Below, piece after piece: positions 7,161 to 14,574 of a stretch of DNA of 64,000 nucleotides. The translations under genes were made by a program, and so were the position numbers. How positions within the stretch are numbered: the first letter of the stretch is position 1; each line of letters opens with the position of its first letter. Below the pieces are notes generated by a model. It had not been told where the DNA came from. It saw only the letters and a program-made list of their open reading frames with translations, and searched no databases. The stretch comes from Candidatus Microthrix subdominans. Its GTDB lineage: Bacteria > Actinomycetota > Acidimicrobiia > Acidimicrobiales > Microtrichaceae. The stretch is taken from the NCBI GenBank assembly GCA_016719385.1, contig JADJZA010000006.1:62001-126000 (forward strand), read 5' to 3'.

Positions 7161-8753
7161 ATGTCCGACGTTCTCAGTGAGGCGGCCCGGCGCCGCACCT
7201 TCGCCATCATCTCGCACCCTGACGCCGGCAAGACCACCCTGACCGAGAAGTTTCTGCTCTACGGCGGCGCCCTGGCGATGGAGGCGGGCTCGGTGAAGGG
7301 CAAGGGCGGTCGCCGTTCGGCCACATCGGACTGGATGGCCATGGAGCAGCAACGCGGCATCTCGATCACCTCGACCGTGCTGCAGTTCAACTACCGGGAC
7401 TGCGTGGTCAACCTGCTCGACACCCCGGGTCACCGCGACTTCTCCGAGGACACCTACCGGGTGTTGGCCGGCTGCGACGGCGCCGTCATGGTGCTCGACG
7501 CCGCCAAGGGCATCGAGCCGCAGACCTTGAAGCTGTTCGAGGTGTGCCGCGACCGGGGCCTGCCGCTCTTGAGCTTCGTCAACAAGTGGGATCGGCCGGC
7601 GCGCGAACCGCTCGAGGTGCTCGACGACATCGAAAGCCAGCTCGGCCTGATCCCGACGCCGGTGACCTGGCCGGTCGGCGCCGACACCGACTTTCGGGGA
7701 GTAATCGACCGGCGCGACCACAGCTACACCCGCTACTCCCGCACGACCGGCGGCGCCCGCATCGCCCCGGAGGAAGACCTCGACCCCGCCCGGGCCGAGG
7801 AACTCGACGGCGAGCTGTGGGTGCGCGCCAACGAGGAGCTCGGGCTGCTCGACGAGGTCGGCTCCGAGTTCGATGTCGAGACCTTCCTGGCCGGCATCAC
7901 CACCCCCACCCTGTTCGGCTCGGCGATGACCAACTTCGGGGTTCGCAAGCTGCTCGACGCCGTGATCGACCTCGTCCCCTCGCCTCGTCCTCGCACGACC
8001 GCCGACGGCGGGGCCCGCGCCCTGGACGCACCGCTGTCCGGCTTCGTATTCAAGGTGCAGGCCAACACCGACAAGGCCCACCGCGACCGGGTGGCCTACG
8101 TGCGGATCTGCTCGGGTCGCTTTCAACGGGGCGACGTGGCCACCCACGCCCGCACCGGCAAGCCCTTCGCCACCAAGTACGCCCACACCGCGTTCGGTAA
8201 CGATCGCGAAACGGTCGAGGAGGCCTTCCCCGGCGACGTCGTCGGGCTGGTCAACGCCACCGACCTGCGAGTCGGCGACACCCTCTATCTTGAAGAACCG
8301 GTCGAGTTTCCGTCGATCCCGGCGTTCGCCCCCGAGCACTTCCGAGTGGCCCGCCCGGCCGACGTCAGCCGTTTCAAGCAGTTTCGACGCGGCATCAACC
8401 AGCTCGACGAGGAGGGTGTGGTGCAGGTGCTGCGCGACCCCGATCTCGGCGATCAGGCCCCGACGCTGGCGGCGGTGGGCCCGATGCAGTTCGACGTCGC
8501 CAAATGGCGCCTGGAACAGGAGTTCGGCGCTCCGACCATGCTCGAGTCCACGCCGTATCAGGTGGCCCGTCAGACCGATGCCGACTCGGCGGTGCCGCTG
8601 CGACAGATGTCTGGGGTGACCGTGCTGGAACGCTCCGACGGGGTGCTGCTCGCCCTCTTCGAGAGCCCGTACTGGCTCGACCGGGTGATCGCCGACCAGC
8701 CCGAGCTCACGCTCGACCGGCTGCTCGCCGAGGGCGCTCTGCGCGAGCACTGA
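7161..8753 (+). CDS. prfC: Peptide chain release factor 3 (GTPase)
   Basis: A 530-residue translational GTPase. The G domain has SHPDAGKTTLTEK (P-loop), GISITSTVL, DTPGHRDFSEDT and NKWDRP. The middle domain contains the conserved VFKVQANTDKAHRDRVAYVR and the C-terminal domain the GPMQFDVAKWRLEQEFG typical of RF3. RF3 removes RF1/RF2 from the ribosome after termination. The ATG is preceded by AAGG about 10 nt upstream; a TTG three codons earlier is less likely. Its last 47 bp overlap the 3' end of the convergent hydrolase gene. Confidence 0.95.
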   Translation: MSDVLSEAARRRTFAIISHPDAGKTTLTEKFLLYGGALAMEAGSVKGKGGRRSATSDWMAMEQQRGISITSTVLQFNYRDCVVNLLDTPGHRDFSEDTYRVLAGCDGAVMVLDAAKGIEPQTLKLFEVCRDRGLPLLSFVNKWDRPAREPLEVLDDIESQLGLIPTPVTWPVGADTDFRGVIDRRDHSYTRYSRTTGGARIAPEEDLDPARAEELDGELWVRANEELGLLDEVGSEFDVETFLAGITTPTLFGSAMTNFGVRKLLDAVIDLVPSPRPRTTADGGARALDAPLSGFVFKVQANTDKAHRDRVAYVRICSGRFQRGDVATHARTGKPFATKYAHTAFGNDRETVEEAFPGDVVGLVNATDLRVGDTLYLEEPVEFPSIPAFAPEHFRVARPADVSRFKQFRRGINQLDEEGVVQVLRDPDLGDQAPTLAAVGPMQFDVAKWRLEQEFGAPTMLESTPYQVARQTDADSAVPLRQMSGVTVLERSDGVLLALFESPYWLDRVIADQPELTLDRLLAEGALREH

Positions 8754-9726
8754 ACGCAAAGCGCTCCAGCAGTTCGCCGAGCCGACGCGGCTGCTCCTGC
8801 ATCACCTGGTGGCCGACACCCTCGAGCACGTGGAGCTCGGCCTGGGGCAACAGTTTGGCGATGCGTTGGGCCAGCCGCGGCGGGGTGAGGTGATCGTCGG
8901 AGCCGACGATCACCATGGCGGGGCCTTCGTATGCGCCCAGATCGTCGGTCAGGTCGTGGTTGAGGATGGCCGCACCCGCCTCGACCGACGTGACCGTCGG
9001 TACGTCGATGATCATCTGGCGCACCGCCTCGATGGCGTCCGCCGACGGTTCCTTGCCGAAGGCGATCCGGATCAGCGACGCCGACAGGTCGCCGGGCCGC
9101 CACAGACGATCGACCGGCACCGCGTTCGCCCGGTCGGCCTTACCGGCTAGCACGCCCGCCCCGGCGCCGAGGTACCCGGCGACAAAACGGGGTGACACCG
9201 ACGTGGCGGCGGTGGCCAGAAAGACCAGCCCGGCGCTGCGAGCGTTGAGGCGGTCCGGATGATCGACCACGCTTCGACCGATCGCCATGCCGCCCATCGA
9301 ATGCCCGACGACGATGGCGTCGGACAGGTCGAGGTGTTCGAGAACCTCGACGAGATCGCGCCCCGCCGCCTCGAGGGTGACGCCGTCGACGCCGACCTCG
9401 GAGCCGCCGTGACCTCGCATGTCCCAGGCGATCACCCGGAAGCGATCGGACAGCAGGTGAAACAGCGGGCTCCACACCCACCATTGCAGCGTTACGCCGT
9501 GCAACAGCACCAGCGGTTGACCGCTGCCCGCCTCGACGAGGTGCAAGGATCCGCCGTCACTGGTCGCGATGCGGTGGCGCGTCACGTTCTCGGGTGGCAC
9601 CAACAGCTCGTCGAGGTCGACATGGTGCCGACGGCGGATCCTTGTGCCGGCGACGTGGACGGCGGCGACCGCTGCGAGGACACCGAGGCCCACACCTCCG
9701 ATGATGGCTGCTCTGCGACGGTCCAC
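8707..9726 (-). CDS. Membrane-anchored alpha/beta hydrolase
   Basis: Starting at GTG 9726, the protein has a short basic N-terminus, one membrane helix (AAIIGGVGLGVLAAVAAVHVAG) and an alpha/beta-hydrolase domain. The domain has PLVLLHGVTL, WDMRGHGGSE, nucleophile elbow GHSMGG, acid region VIVGSDDHLTPP and histidine in GVGHQVMQEQP. It is probably an esterase or lipase held at the membrane. An alternative start at ATG 9816, with AGGA 7 nt upstream, would add 30 basic residues and leave only 22 bp to the divergent gene. The 3' end overlaps prfC by 47 bp. It is the third alpha/beta hydrolase in 4.5 kb. Confidence 0.85.
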   Translation of the reverse strand: MDRRRAAIIGGVGLGVLAAVAAVHVAGTRIRRRHHVDLDELLVPPENVTRHRIATSDGGSLHLVEAGSGQPLVLLHGVTLQWWVWSPLFHLLSDRFRVIAWDMRGHGGSEVGVDGVTLEAAGRDLVEVLEHLDLSDAIVVGHSMGGMAIGRSVVDHPDRLNARSAGLVFLATAATSVSPRFVAGYLGAGAGVLAGKADRANAVPVDRLWRPGDLSASLIRIAFGKEPSADAIEAVRQMIIDVPTVTSVEAGAAILNHDLTDDLGAYEGPAMVIVGSDDHLTPPRLAQRIAKLLPQAELHVLEGVGHQVMQEQPRRLGELLERFAFSARAERPRRAAGRA

Positions 9727-9825
9727 GTCCCAACCGTATCGAGGCCACTCGGCAGCCTGCTCACGGGCGCCCGAACGCGTTCTGGTCGGGCGACCCGGAA
9801 ACCTGCGCTTGACCATTGATCGTCC

Positions 9826-9831
9826 TATCGT
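9826..9831 (+). promoter_or_regulatory. -10 element TATCGT before the AIM24-family gene
   Basis: TATCGT is followed by 7 nt and then the ATG at 9839. No ribosome-binding site is visible, so a leaderless transcript is likely. Confidence 0.5.
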
Positions 9832-9838
9832 GTCGCCG

Positions 9839-10720
9839 ATGAATACTCCCGCCGGCTGGTACCCCGACCCGTCCGACCCGTCCGCACAGCGCTACTGGGA
9901 CGGGTCGCAATGGACTGCGCAAACCCACGCGGTTTCGATCACGGCGGCAACGCCCACCTCTGCGTCCCGACCCAGCGATGACCCGACCCGAGCCACCGTC
10001 GGGGCGACCGCAGCGGCACCCGGCACCACCACCCCCGGCAACACGCTGGTGGCCGGGATCCGCACCGACCTGTTGAGCGATGCGCGCTACGCCGAGGTCG
10101 GCTCGGGTCAGCGGGTGGTCAAGCAGAACAGCCGGCTGCTCAAGGTGGTGCTGGGTGAGGATCTGCTGGCCAAGCAGGGTTCGATGGTGGCCGTGCAGGG
10201 CAACATCGATTTCGACCATGAAGGCGCCGGCATGGCCAAGTTCATGAAGAAGGCCGTCACCGGTGAAGGCCTGGCCCTCATGCGCTGCAAGGGGCAGGGC
10301 GAACTGTTTCTGGCTGACCAGGGCAACCAGGTGCACATCATCCACCTCGAGGGTGGCGGCCTCACCGTCAACGGCCGCAGCATCCTGGCTTTCGAGCCGA
10401 CGCTCACCTGGGACATCGAGCGGATCAAGGGCGCCGGCATGGCCGCCGGCGGGCTGTTCAACACCCGCCTTGAGGGACGCGGCTGGGTGGCGATCACCAC
10501 CGATGGCGACCCGGTGGTGCTGCGCACCGACGCCCCGACGTTCGTCGACACCGATGCCGTCGTGGCCTGGAGCTCCAACCTGCAGACCGGCCTGAACCGC
10601 ACGATGAAGGCCAAGGCGGCCATCGGCCTCGGCTCGGGCGAGGCGGTACAACTCACGTTCCAAGGCGACGGTATCGTCATCGTGCAGCCCTCCGAAGGGC
10701 GCTCCATCGCAAACGCCTGA
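9839..10720 (+). CDS. AIM24-family protein with N-terminal DUF2510 motif
   Basis: A 293-residue protein. The N-terminus PAGWYPDPSDPSAQRYWDGSQWT is the DUF2510 motif common in actinobacterial membrane-associated proteins. A Thr/Ala-rich linker follows (about 35-70). The rest is an AIM24/TIGR00266-like beta-rich domain, with VVKQNSRLLKVVLG, GEGLALMRCKGQGELFLAD and GRGWVAITTDGDPVVLR. AIM24-domain proteins are of uncertain function. It is probably cytoplasmic or peripheral. The start is supported by the leaderless -10 spacing. Confidence 0.8.
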   Translation: MNTPAGWYPDPSDPSAQRYWDGSQWTAQTHAVSITAATPTSASRPSDDPTRATVGATAAAPGTTTPGNTLVAGIRTDLLSDARYAEVGSGQRVVKQNSRLLKVVLGEDLLAKQGSMVAVQGNIDFDHEGAGMAKFMKKAVTGEGLALMRCKGQGELFLADQGNQVHIIHLEGGGLTVNGRSILAFEPTLTWDIERIKGAGMAAGGLFNTRLEGRGWVAITTDGDPVVLRTDAPTFVDTDAVVAWSSNLQTGLNRTMKAKAAIGLGSGEAVQLTFQGDGIVIVQPSEGRSIANA

Positions 10721-10773
10721 CGAACCGGTCGACCGCTGGACCATCCATTGGAGGATCAGCACCGAGACCGGAG

Positions 10774-10779
10774 TATCAT
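10774..10779 (+). promoter_or_regulatory. -10 element TATCAT of the split tRNA-Ala
   Basis: TATCAT lies 12 nt before the first base of the tRNA-Ala 5' half. The same hexamer, in the context GAGTATCAT, precedes the intact tRNA-Ala at 10918, so the two tRNA genes have related promoters. Confidence 0.5.
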
Positions 10780-10791
10780 GGGCAATTCATT

Positions 10792-10834
10792 GGGGCTGTA
10801 GCTCAGTTGGCTAGAGCACCTGCTTTGCAAGCAG
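10792..10834 (+). pseudogene. 5' half of a disrupted tRNA-Ala(TGC)
   Basis: This is a 43-nt perfect tRNA-Ala 5' part: acceptor strand GGGGCTG, D-arm, anticodon stem CCTGC, loop TTTGCAA (anticodon TGC) and the first four bases of the 3' anticodon strand (GCAG). The sequence then changes abruptly to CTATCTCC with no variable loop or T-arm. The missing 31 nt are found at 19532-19562. Joining the halves gives a 74-nt tRNA with every stem paired, including the G3:U70 alanine identity pair. The gene is therefore split by the inserted element. Confidence 0.9.
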
Positions 10835-10835
10835 C

Positions 10836-10844
10836 TATCTCCAC
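10836..10844 (+). repeat. Left terminal inverted repeat of the element
   Basis: TATCTCCAC begins 1 nt inside the left tRNA junction. Its exact reverse complement lies at 19516-19524 next to the right junction. It is probably an arm-type recombinase site. A further CTCCAC/GTGGAG inverted pair occurs within the next 40 bp. Confidence 0.65.
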
Positions 10845-10896
10845 TTGCGGAGTGCGGCGGCGGCAATCAGGTGGAGCCATCGGCATCGGCCCCGAG

Positions 10897-10902
10897 TATC
10901 AT
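10897..10902 (+). promoter_or_regulatory. -10 element TATCAT of the intact tRNA-Ala
   Basis: TATCAT lies 15 nt upstream of the intact tRNA-Ala and is inside the element. This tRNA therefore has its own promoter and does not depend on the one used by the split gene. Confidence 0.5.
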
Positions 10903-10917
10903 CATCACTTCCCATCT

Positions 10918-10991
10918 GGGGGCGTAGCTCAGCTGGCTAGAGCAGTTGCTTTGCAAGCAACAGGCCGTGGGTTCGAGTCCCATCGCCTCCA
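10918..10991 (+). tRNA. tRNA-Ala(TGC), complete, carried by the element
   Basis: A complete 74-nt cloverleaf: acceptor GGGGGCG/CGCCTCC with the G3:U70 pair, D-stem GCTC/GAGC, anticodon stem GTTGC/GCAAC with loop TTTGCAA (anticodon TGC), T-stem GTGGG/CCCAT with TTCGAGT, and discriminator A. CCA is not encoded. It is similar to the split tRNA-Ala but not identical in acceptor, anticodon and T stems, so it is a separate gene and not a repaired copy. It lies 83 bp inside the left junction and 2 nt before the recombinase stop codon, and can replace the disrupted host tRNA. Confidence 0.95.
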
Positions 10992-10993
10992 CC

Positions 10994-12922
10994 TCAGACA
11001 TCGCTCTCAAGCGTCTCGACAATCGTGTCGAGACGCTTGAGTAGCGGCGTGTTCTTCTCGACGAGGCGCCGGTTCCCCTCGGCTTCGGCCTTTTTGATCA
11101 GCACGACCGTCTCGTCCCGCTGCTTACGGTGCGTCGGGAGAAACTCGACGGTGGTGACGAAGTAGCTGTCGCAGTCGATGCACGCGTTGCGCATCTCGCA
11201 CGGTTGGGTGAGCGGCAGGGTGCAGTAGCCGTTGGGCAGTGTCACCTGCGCACGGTTGAGCTGCTCCTTCATCCACTCGGCGTCCCCGGTGGGCGTCTCG
11301 GGGTTGAGCAGCACCGAGTCGCCCCGGTTGTTGAAGCGGGTGTACTTGAAGAACTCCTTGCGCTTCGTCTGATCGGACAGCTCGGCATACCCACGAGTGC
11401 TCCGAGCGTTCCGGTGATCCATGAGACGCTGCACCAGGTGCTCTGATGCGCCCGACTCAATCAGTCGGGTGCCAAAGGTGTGGCGGAACTGGTGGAAGGT
11501 CACGTGTGCGGACGCACCCGTCGAGTCGACGATGGGACACGTTTCCAACCACTCCTCCAGTTGGCCTCGAAGCGTCGGGTATGGAACGTGCCGCTCACCA
11601 TCGGGGTTGCCGGTCAACCTGGGAAACAGCCACCGACACCCGGCTGGGAACCGGTTGCGAACCTCGCCCTGCTGGCGCTCGATCAGCTCGACGACGTCGT
11701 CGTGCACTACGGGAAGCGCCACCTCGCGGTCCAGCTTGTGGTTGTCGTACACCAGGGTGTGCTGCCCGGTGCTGTCCTGCCTCAAGGGGTCAAACGGCAG
11801 GCTGAGCACGTCCCCGATGCGCAACCCACACCTGATGCCGATGACGACAACGGCCATCACGCTGAGGGGCAGCCGGGCGAGGTTGTCTTCGTCCTCAATC
11901 TGACGCATCACCCGTTCGTCGACGGGTCGAGGGAGCCCGTCCGGTGCCTTGGGTGCCTCACCCCTCGCGATCGACGCGGTCGCAGGTAGACGAGGCGACC
12001 AGCCGTTGAGCCGGTAGTCGTCGCAGAACAGCCGCACCCCGCCAACCGCCTTGGCTCGAGTCTCTGCCGCCACCGGGAGGGCGGCGCACCAGCCCAGGTA
12101 GTCCACCAGCAGGTTTCGATCCAGGTCGCCCATCGACCGAGCCACCTGACCGATCGTCGTCAGGAACTCCGAGAAGCGGCGCATCGCTTCCAGGTTGGCG
12201 TGCGCGGTGTTCCACTTGGTACCCGTAGCCAGGCGATGCTTGAGCCACCGCTTGACCGCCTTCCTCAGCCAGGGTTGATCGATCACCTCGAACCGCAGAT
12301 TGAGCACCCGGTTGGCGCCGCTATTGGGAAAATCGCTCGACCGCCACACGTCTCGTTCCAATGGGTCGGATGGCTCCAACAGCCGAGCTACTTCCCGCTC
12401 GGTGAACCTCAGAAACGCGGCGCCACCGCGAGTCGCCTTGACCGACCACGACGCTTCAGTCCCGACGAGTGTCTCGACACCAGCACACGTGACGGCATTG
12501 ACGGCGCTTCGGAAGTCGCTGGCGAACAGCCGGGTGGTTCGATGGTCGTGACGTTGCTGGAGCCCGAGCTGAAGCTCAGCACGGAGTATGCCCTCCGTGC
12601 CGTCCACGCTGAAGCCGTACCGCTCACGCTGGTCTGAAGCCGTTGGCACTGGATGCACCCGGTCGGAGCGGAGGAATCGGTTGATGTCGGGCTTGCCGTG
12701 CTTCCTCCACCGGCTGAGGTGCGTGATGCACAGCCTCGGCTCCTTCATCTGCACCCGGCCTCCGGGGCAGGCAGGCACCATGCACACCGGTCCCCACAGT
12801 GCCGCGTCGTCAGGCTCGGGCAGATACGTGCCGACGGCGAACTCGGGCCGAATTGCCGACGTCAGGGCGTCGACCGGCCTCGCATCTCTTGGGTCGGGAA
12901 CAGCAGCCAGTTGCGCGCTCAT
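10994..12922 (-). CDS. Tyrosine recombinase, Tn554 TnpB-like
   Basis: A 642-residue recombinase. The catalytic domain is in the second half: Arg in CGLRIGD (about 368), HQFR (477-480), His in MDHRN (503) and the nucleophile Tyr in STRGYAEL (512). A core-binding/SAM-like domain precedes it (about 215-310). The N-terminal 100 residues hold Cys47, Cys52, Cys65 and His68, and the C-terminus has four cysteines (YCTLPLTQPC and CIDCD), so metal binding is possible at both ends. Size and domain order fit TnpB of Tn554 (630 residues), which acts together with TnpA. The ATG overlaps the upstream recombinase stop by 4 bp. The gene reads towards and ends 2 nt from the tRNA-Ala. Confidence 0.85.
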   Translation of the reverse strand: MSAQLAAVPDPRDARPVDALTSAIRPEFAVGTYLPEPDDAALWGPVCMVPACPGGRVQMKEPRLCITHLSRWRKHGKPDINRFLRSDRVHPVPTASDQRERYGFSVDGTEGILRAELQLGLQQRHDHRTTRLFASDFRSAVNAVTCAGVETLVGTEASWSVKATRGGAAFLRFTEREVARLLEPSDPLERDVWRSSDFPNSGANRVLNLRFEVIDQPWLRKAVKRWLKHRLATGTKWNTAHANLEAMRRFSEFLTTIGQVARSMGDLDRNLLVDYLGWCAALPVAAETRAKAVGGVRLFCDDYRLNGWSPRLPATASIARGEAPKAPDGLPRPVDERVMRQIEDEDNLARLPLSVMAVVVIGIRCGLRIGDVLSLPFDPLRQDSTGQHTLVYDNHKLDREVALPVVHDDVVELIERQQGEVRNRFPAGCRWLFPRLTGNPDGERHVPYPTLRGQLEEWLETCPIVDSTGASAHVTFHQFRHTFGTRLIESGASEHLVQRLMDHRNARSTRGYAELSDQTKRKEFFKYTRFNNRGDSVLLNPETPTGDAEWMKEQLNRAQVTLPNGYCTLPLTQPCEMRNACIDCDSYFVTTVEFLPTHRKQRDETVVLIKKAEAEGNRRLVEKNTPLLKRLDTIVETLESDV

Positions 12923-13995
12923 GATCTGGCTCTTTTCGCCATTTCGAGCCCTGCTCGAAGGTCCTCAACGTCAAGGTGCAGGTAGAGGTCGCTGGTGGTT
13001 GAGATGGAGCGGTGGGTCAGCAGCCGGCTGATCACCTCCAGCGACACACCTTCCCGGTGCAGGTCAGTGGCGAAGGTGTGACGCAGCTGGTGTGGGGTGA
13101 AGTTCTCGCCTGAGTGAGCCCGGAGCCGGCGGACCAAGCCGTCCACGGCCGAGTAGGTCATAGGTGACCCAAGCGGCTCGCACCACAGGTTGACGAAGAC
13201 GTAGTCGGATTCAACCGACTGCAGCTCTTCTCGCACGTACTCCCCGTACAGCTCCAAGATTTCAGGCCGAAGGGGAACCGTCTGCGTCTCGCGCACCTTG
13301 GGCCGGGCACCATTGGGATTCGCCCGAGGCACGATTCGGAGCTGTGCTTTGCGGGCGTCTATGTCATCATGTCGTAGCCCTAGGGTCTGACCGACGCGAA
13401 GGCCCGCCAGCCACCAGAACCCGATCAGCAGGCGATCCCGGCGGTGCTCGCATGCCCGAAGCAGGTTGCCGACCTGCGCCGCAGAGAGTGTGGCCGGACG
13501 GGTTGATGGCTCGGGAAGGGTGATCGGCCGGCGACGGCTGCTGCGCCTGCCGAGGCTGCGCTTGTAGTCGTGATGAGTCGCTCGAAAATCGATCAGCTGA
13601 CGGCTAATCGGTGCGCCCGCCTCGGCGTGGAATTCGTAGAAGGCGAAGACCGTGCCCACGACGCGGTTGACCGTCTTGGGGCTCCTGCCAGGCTGCGCTG
13701 AGATCAGCCGCGTGACGACCTCGTCAGAGTGTCCTGATCGGCTCGTGCGCAGCCAGTGCACGAACTGGCCAAGGAGTTCTAGATCCGCGGACTCCCATGG
13801 TCGGGCTAGGTCGGTCAGCCAGCCGATCCACAACCGCAGGTCCGTCGCGTAGGCACGAATCGTGTTAGGCGAACGATCCAAGTTGGTCAGGTACAGCAGG
13901 TACCGATTCGCCGCCCCGGTCCCGTCAGCGGCGTCGCCCTTGAGCTCGTAGCAGGCTTGACCGTCATGAAGCACCCGCTTCCGTACCCGCATCAT
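12919..13995 (-). CDS. Tyrosine recombinase, Tn554 TnpA-like
   Basis: A recombinase of about 358 residues. An N-terminal SAM-like core-binding domain (YLLYLTNLDRSPNTIRAYATD) is followed by the catalytic domain: Arg in AGLRVGQTL (about 200), HQLRHTFA (about 302-305), His in THRSISTT (about 328) and Tyr in SDLYLHL (about 338). Length and position match Tn554 TnpA (361 residues). A very strong AAGGAGG lies 6 nt before ATG 13995 and 3 nt before GTG 13998, so the ATG is preferred. It is the first gene of the recombinase operon and reads out towards the left end of the element. Confidence 0.9.
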   Translation of the reverse strand: MMRVRKRVLHDGQACYELKGDAADGTGAANRYLLYLTNLDRSPNTIRAYATDLRLWIGWLTDLARPWESADLELLGQFVHWLRTSRSGHSDEVVTRLISAQPGRSPKTVNRVVGTVFAFYEFHAEAGAPISRQLIDFRATHHDYKRSLGRRSSRRRPITLPEPSTRPATLSAAQVGNLLRACEHRRDRLLIGFWWLAGLRVGQTLGLRHDDIDARKAQLRIVPRANPNGARPKVRETQTVPLRPEILELYGEYVREELQSVESDYVFVNLWCEPLGSPMTYSAVDGLVRRLRAHSGENFTPHQLRHTFATDLHREGVSLEVISRLLTHRSISTTSDLYLHLDVEDLRAGLEMAKRARS

Positions 13996-14104
13996 CACCG
14001 ACCTCCTTAGGTCGTCGACATGGTCTCAACTCGATGGTACGGAGGAGGAGTGACGTTTTGGCCGGAGCCCGAGTTGGGCCTGATCCTGCGGCCGCTGGCT
14101 ACCG

Positions 14105-14503
14105 GTGTGTGAAACTGACTTCGTGACCACCGAGCAGGAGGCCATCCAACGTTGGTCAGCCGCTATGAGGGGCATTGAAGTCCTGGAGCCGTGGCTGACC
14201 GAATCCCATTTGGGCAATCGCTACTGGGACGGCGTTGCCACTTTGGTAGTTCAAAACGTCGACACCTCAACTCTGGTCGGTGAGGCTCGCTCAGGTTTGC
14301 GGGAGGCACTTGCCGCCACCCTTCTAGGCACTGAGCTCACCTCCGCCAACGTGCTCTACCAGGGACGGCCTGAATCAACGGATCGACCTGACCGTTGCGA
14401 CGGCGCTTGGCGAGACTTCAAACCAATGAACGGTCAGACTGCGGCTACTGCACGGGGTGAAGCCAAGAGCGACAGGTCAGGTGCTCGGCTCGAGTCCCGC
14501 TAG
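14105..14503 (+). CDS. Hypothetical small protein in the element
   Basis: I do not recognise this protein. The frame encodes up to 132 residues; GTG 14123 is an alternative start giving MTTEQEAIQRW. The first about 85 residues look protein-like, with TTEQEAIQRWSAAM, LEPWLTESHLGN and SGLREALAATLLG. The last about 40 are rich in Arg, Asp and Ser and less convincing, so the gene may be truncated or degraded there. It lies between the recombinase promoter region (divergent) and the large nuclease gene (same strand, 71 bp away). Its size is near that of Tn554 TnpC (125 residues), but I see no sequence evidence for that identity. Confidence 0.45.
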   Translation: MCETDFVTTEQEAIQRWSAAMRGIEVLEPWLTESHLGNRYWDGVATLVVQNVDTSTLVGEARSGLREALAATLLGTELTSANVLYQGRPESTDRPDRCDGAWRDFKPMNGQTAATARGEAKSDRSGARLESR

Positions 14504-14574
14504 ATCCAGCGCTGGCGCCTGAGCAACCGGCTAACCCAACTCGAACCTGGCTAACGAACTACAAAGGGAGACGT

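Noticed and set aside
10792..10875. Functional tRNA-Ala at the left junction
   Set aside because: No variable loop or T-arm follows the anticodon stem; only joining to 19532-19562 makes a tRNA.
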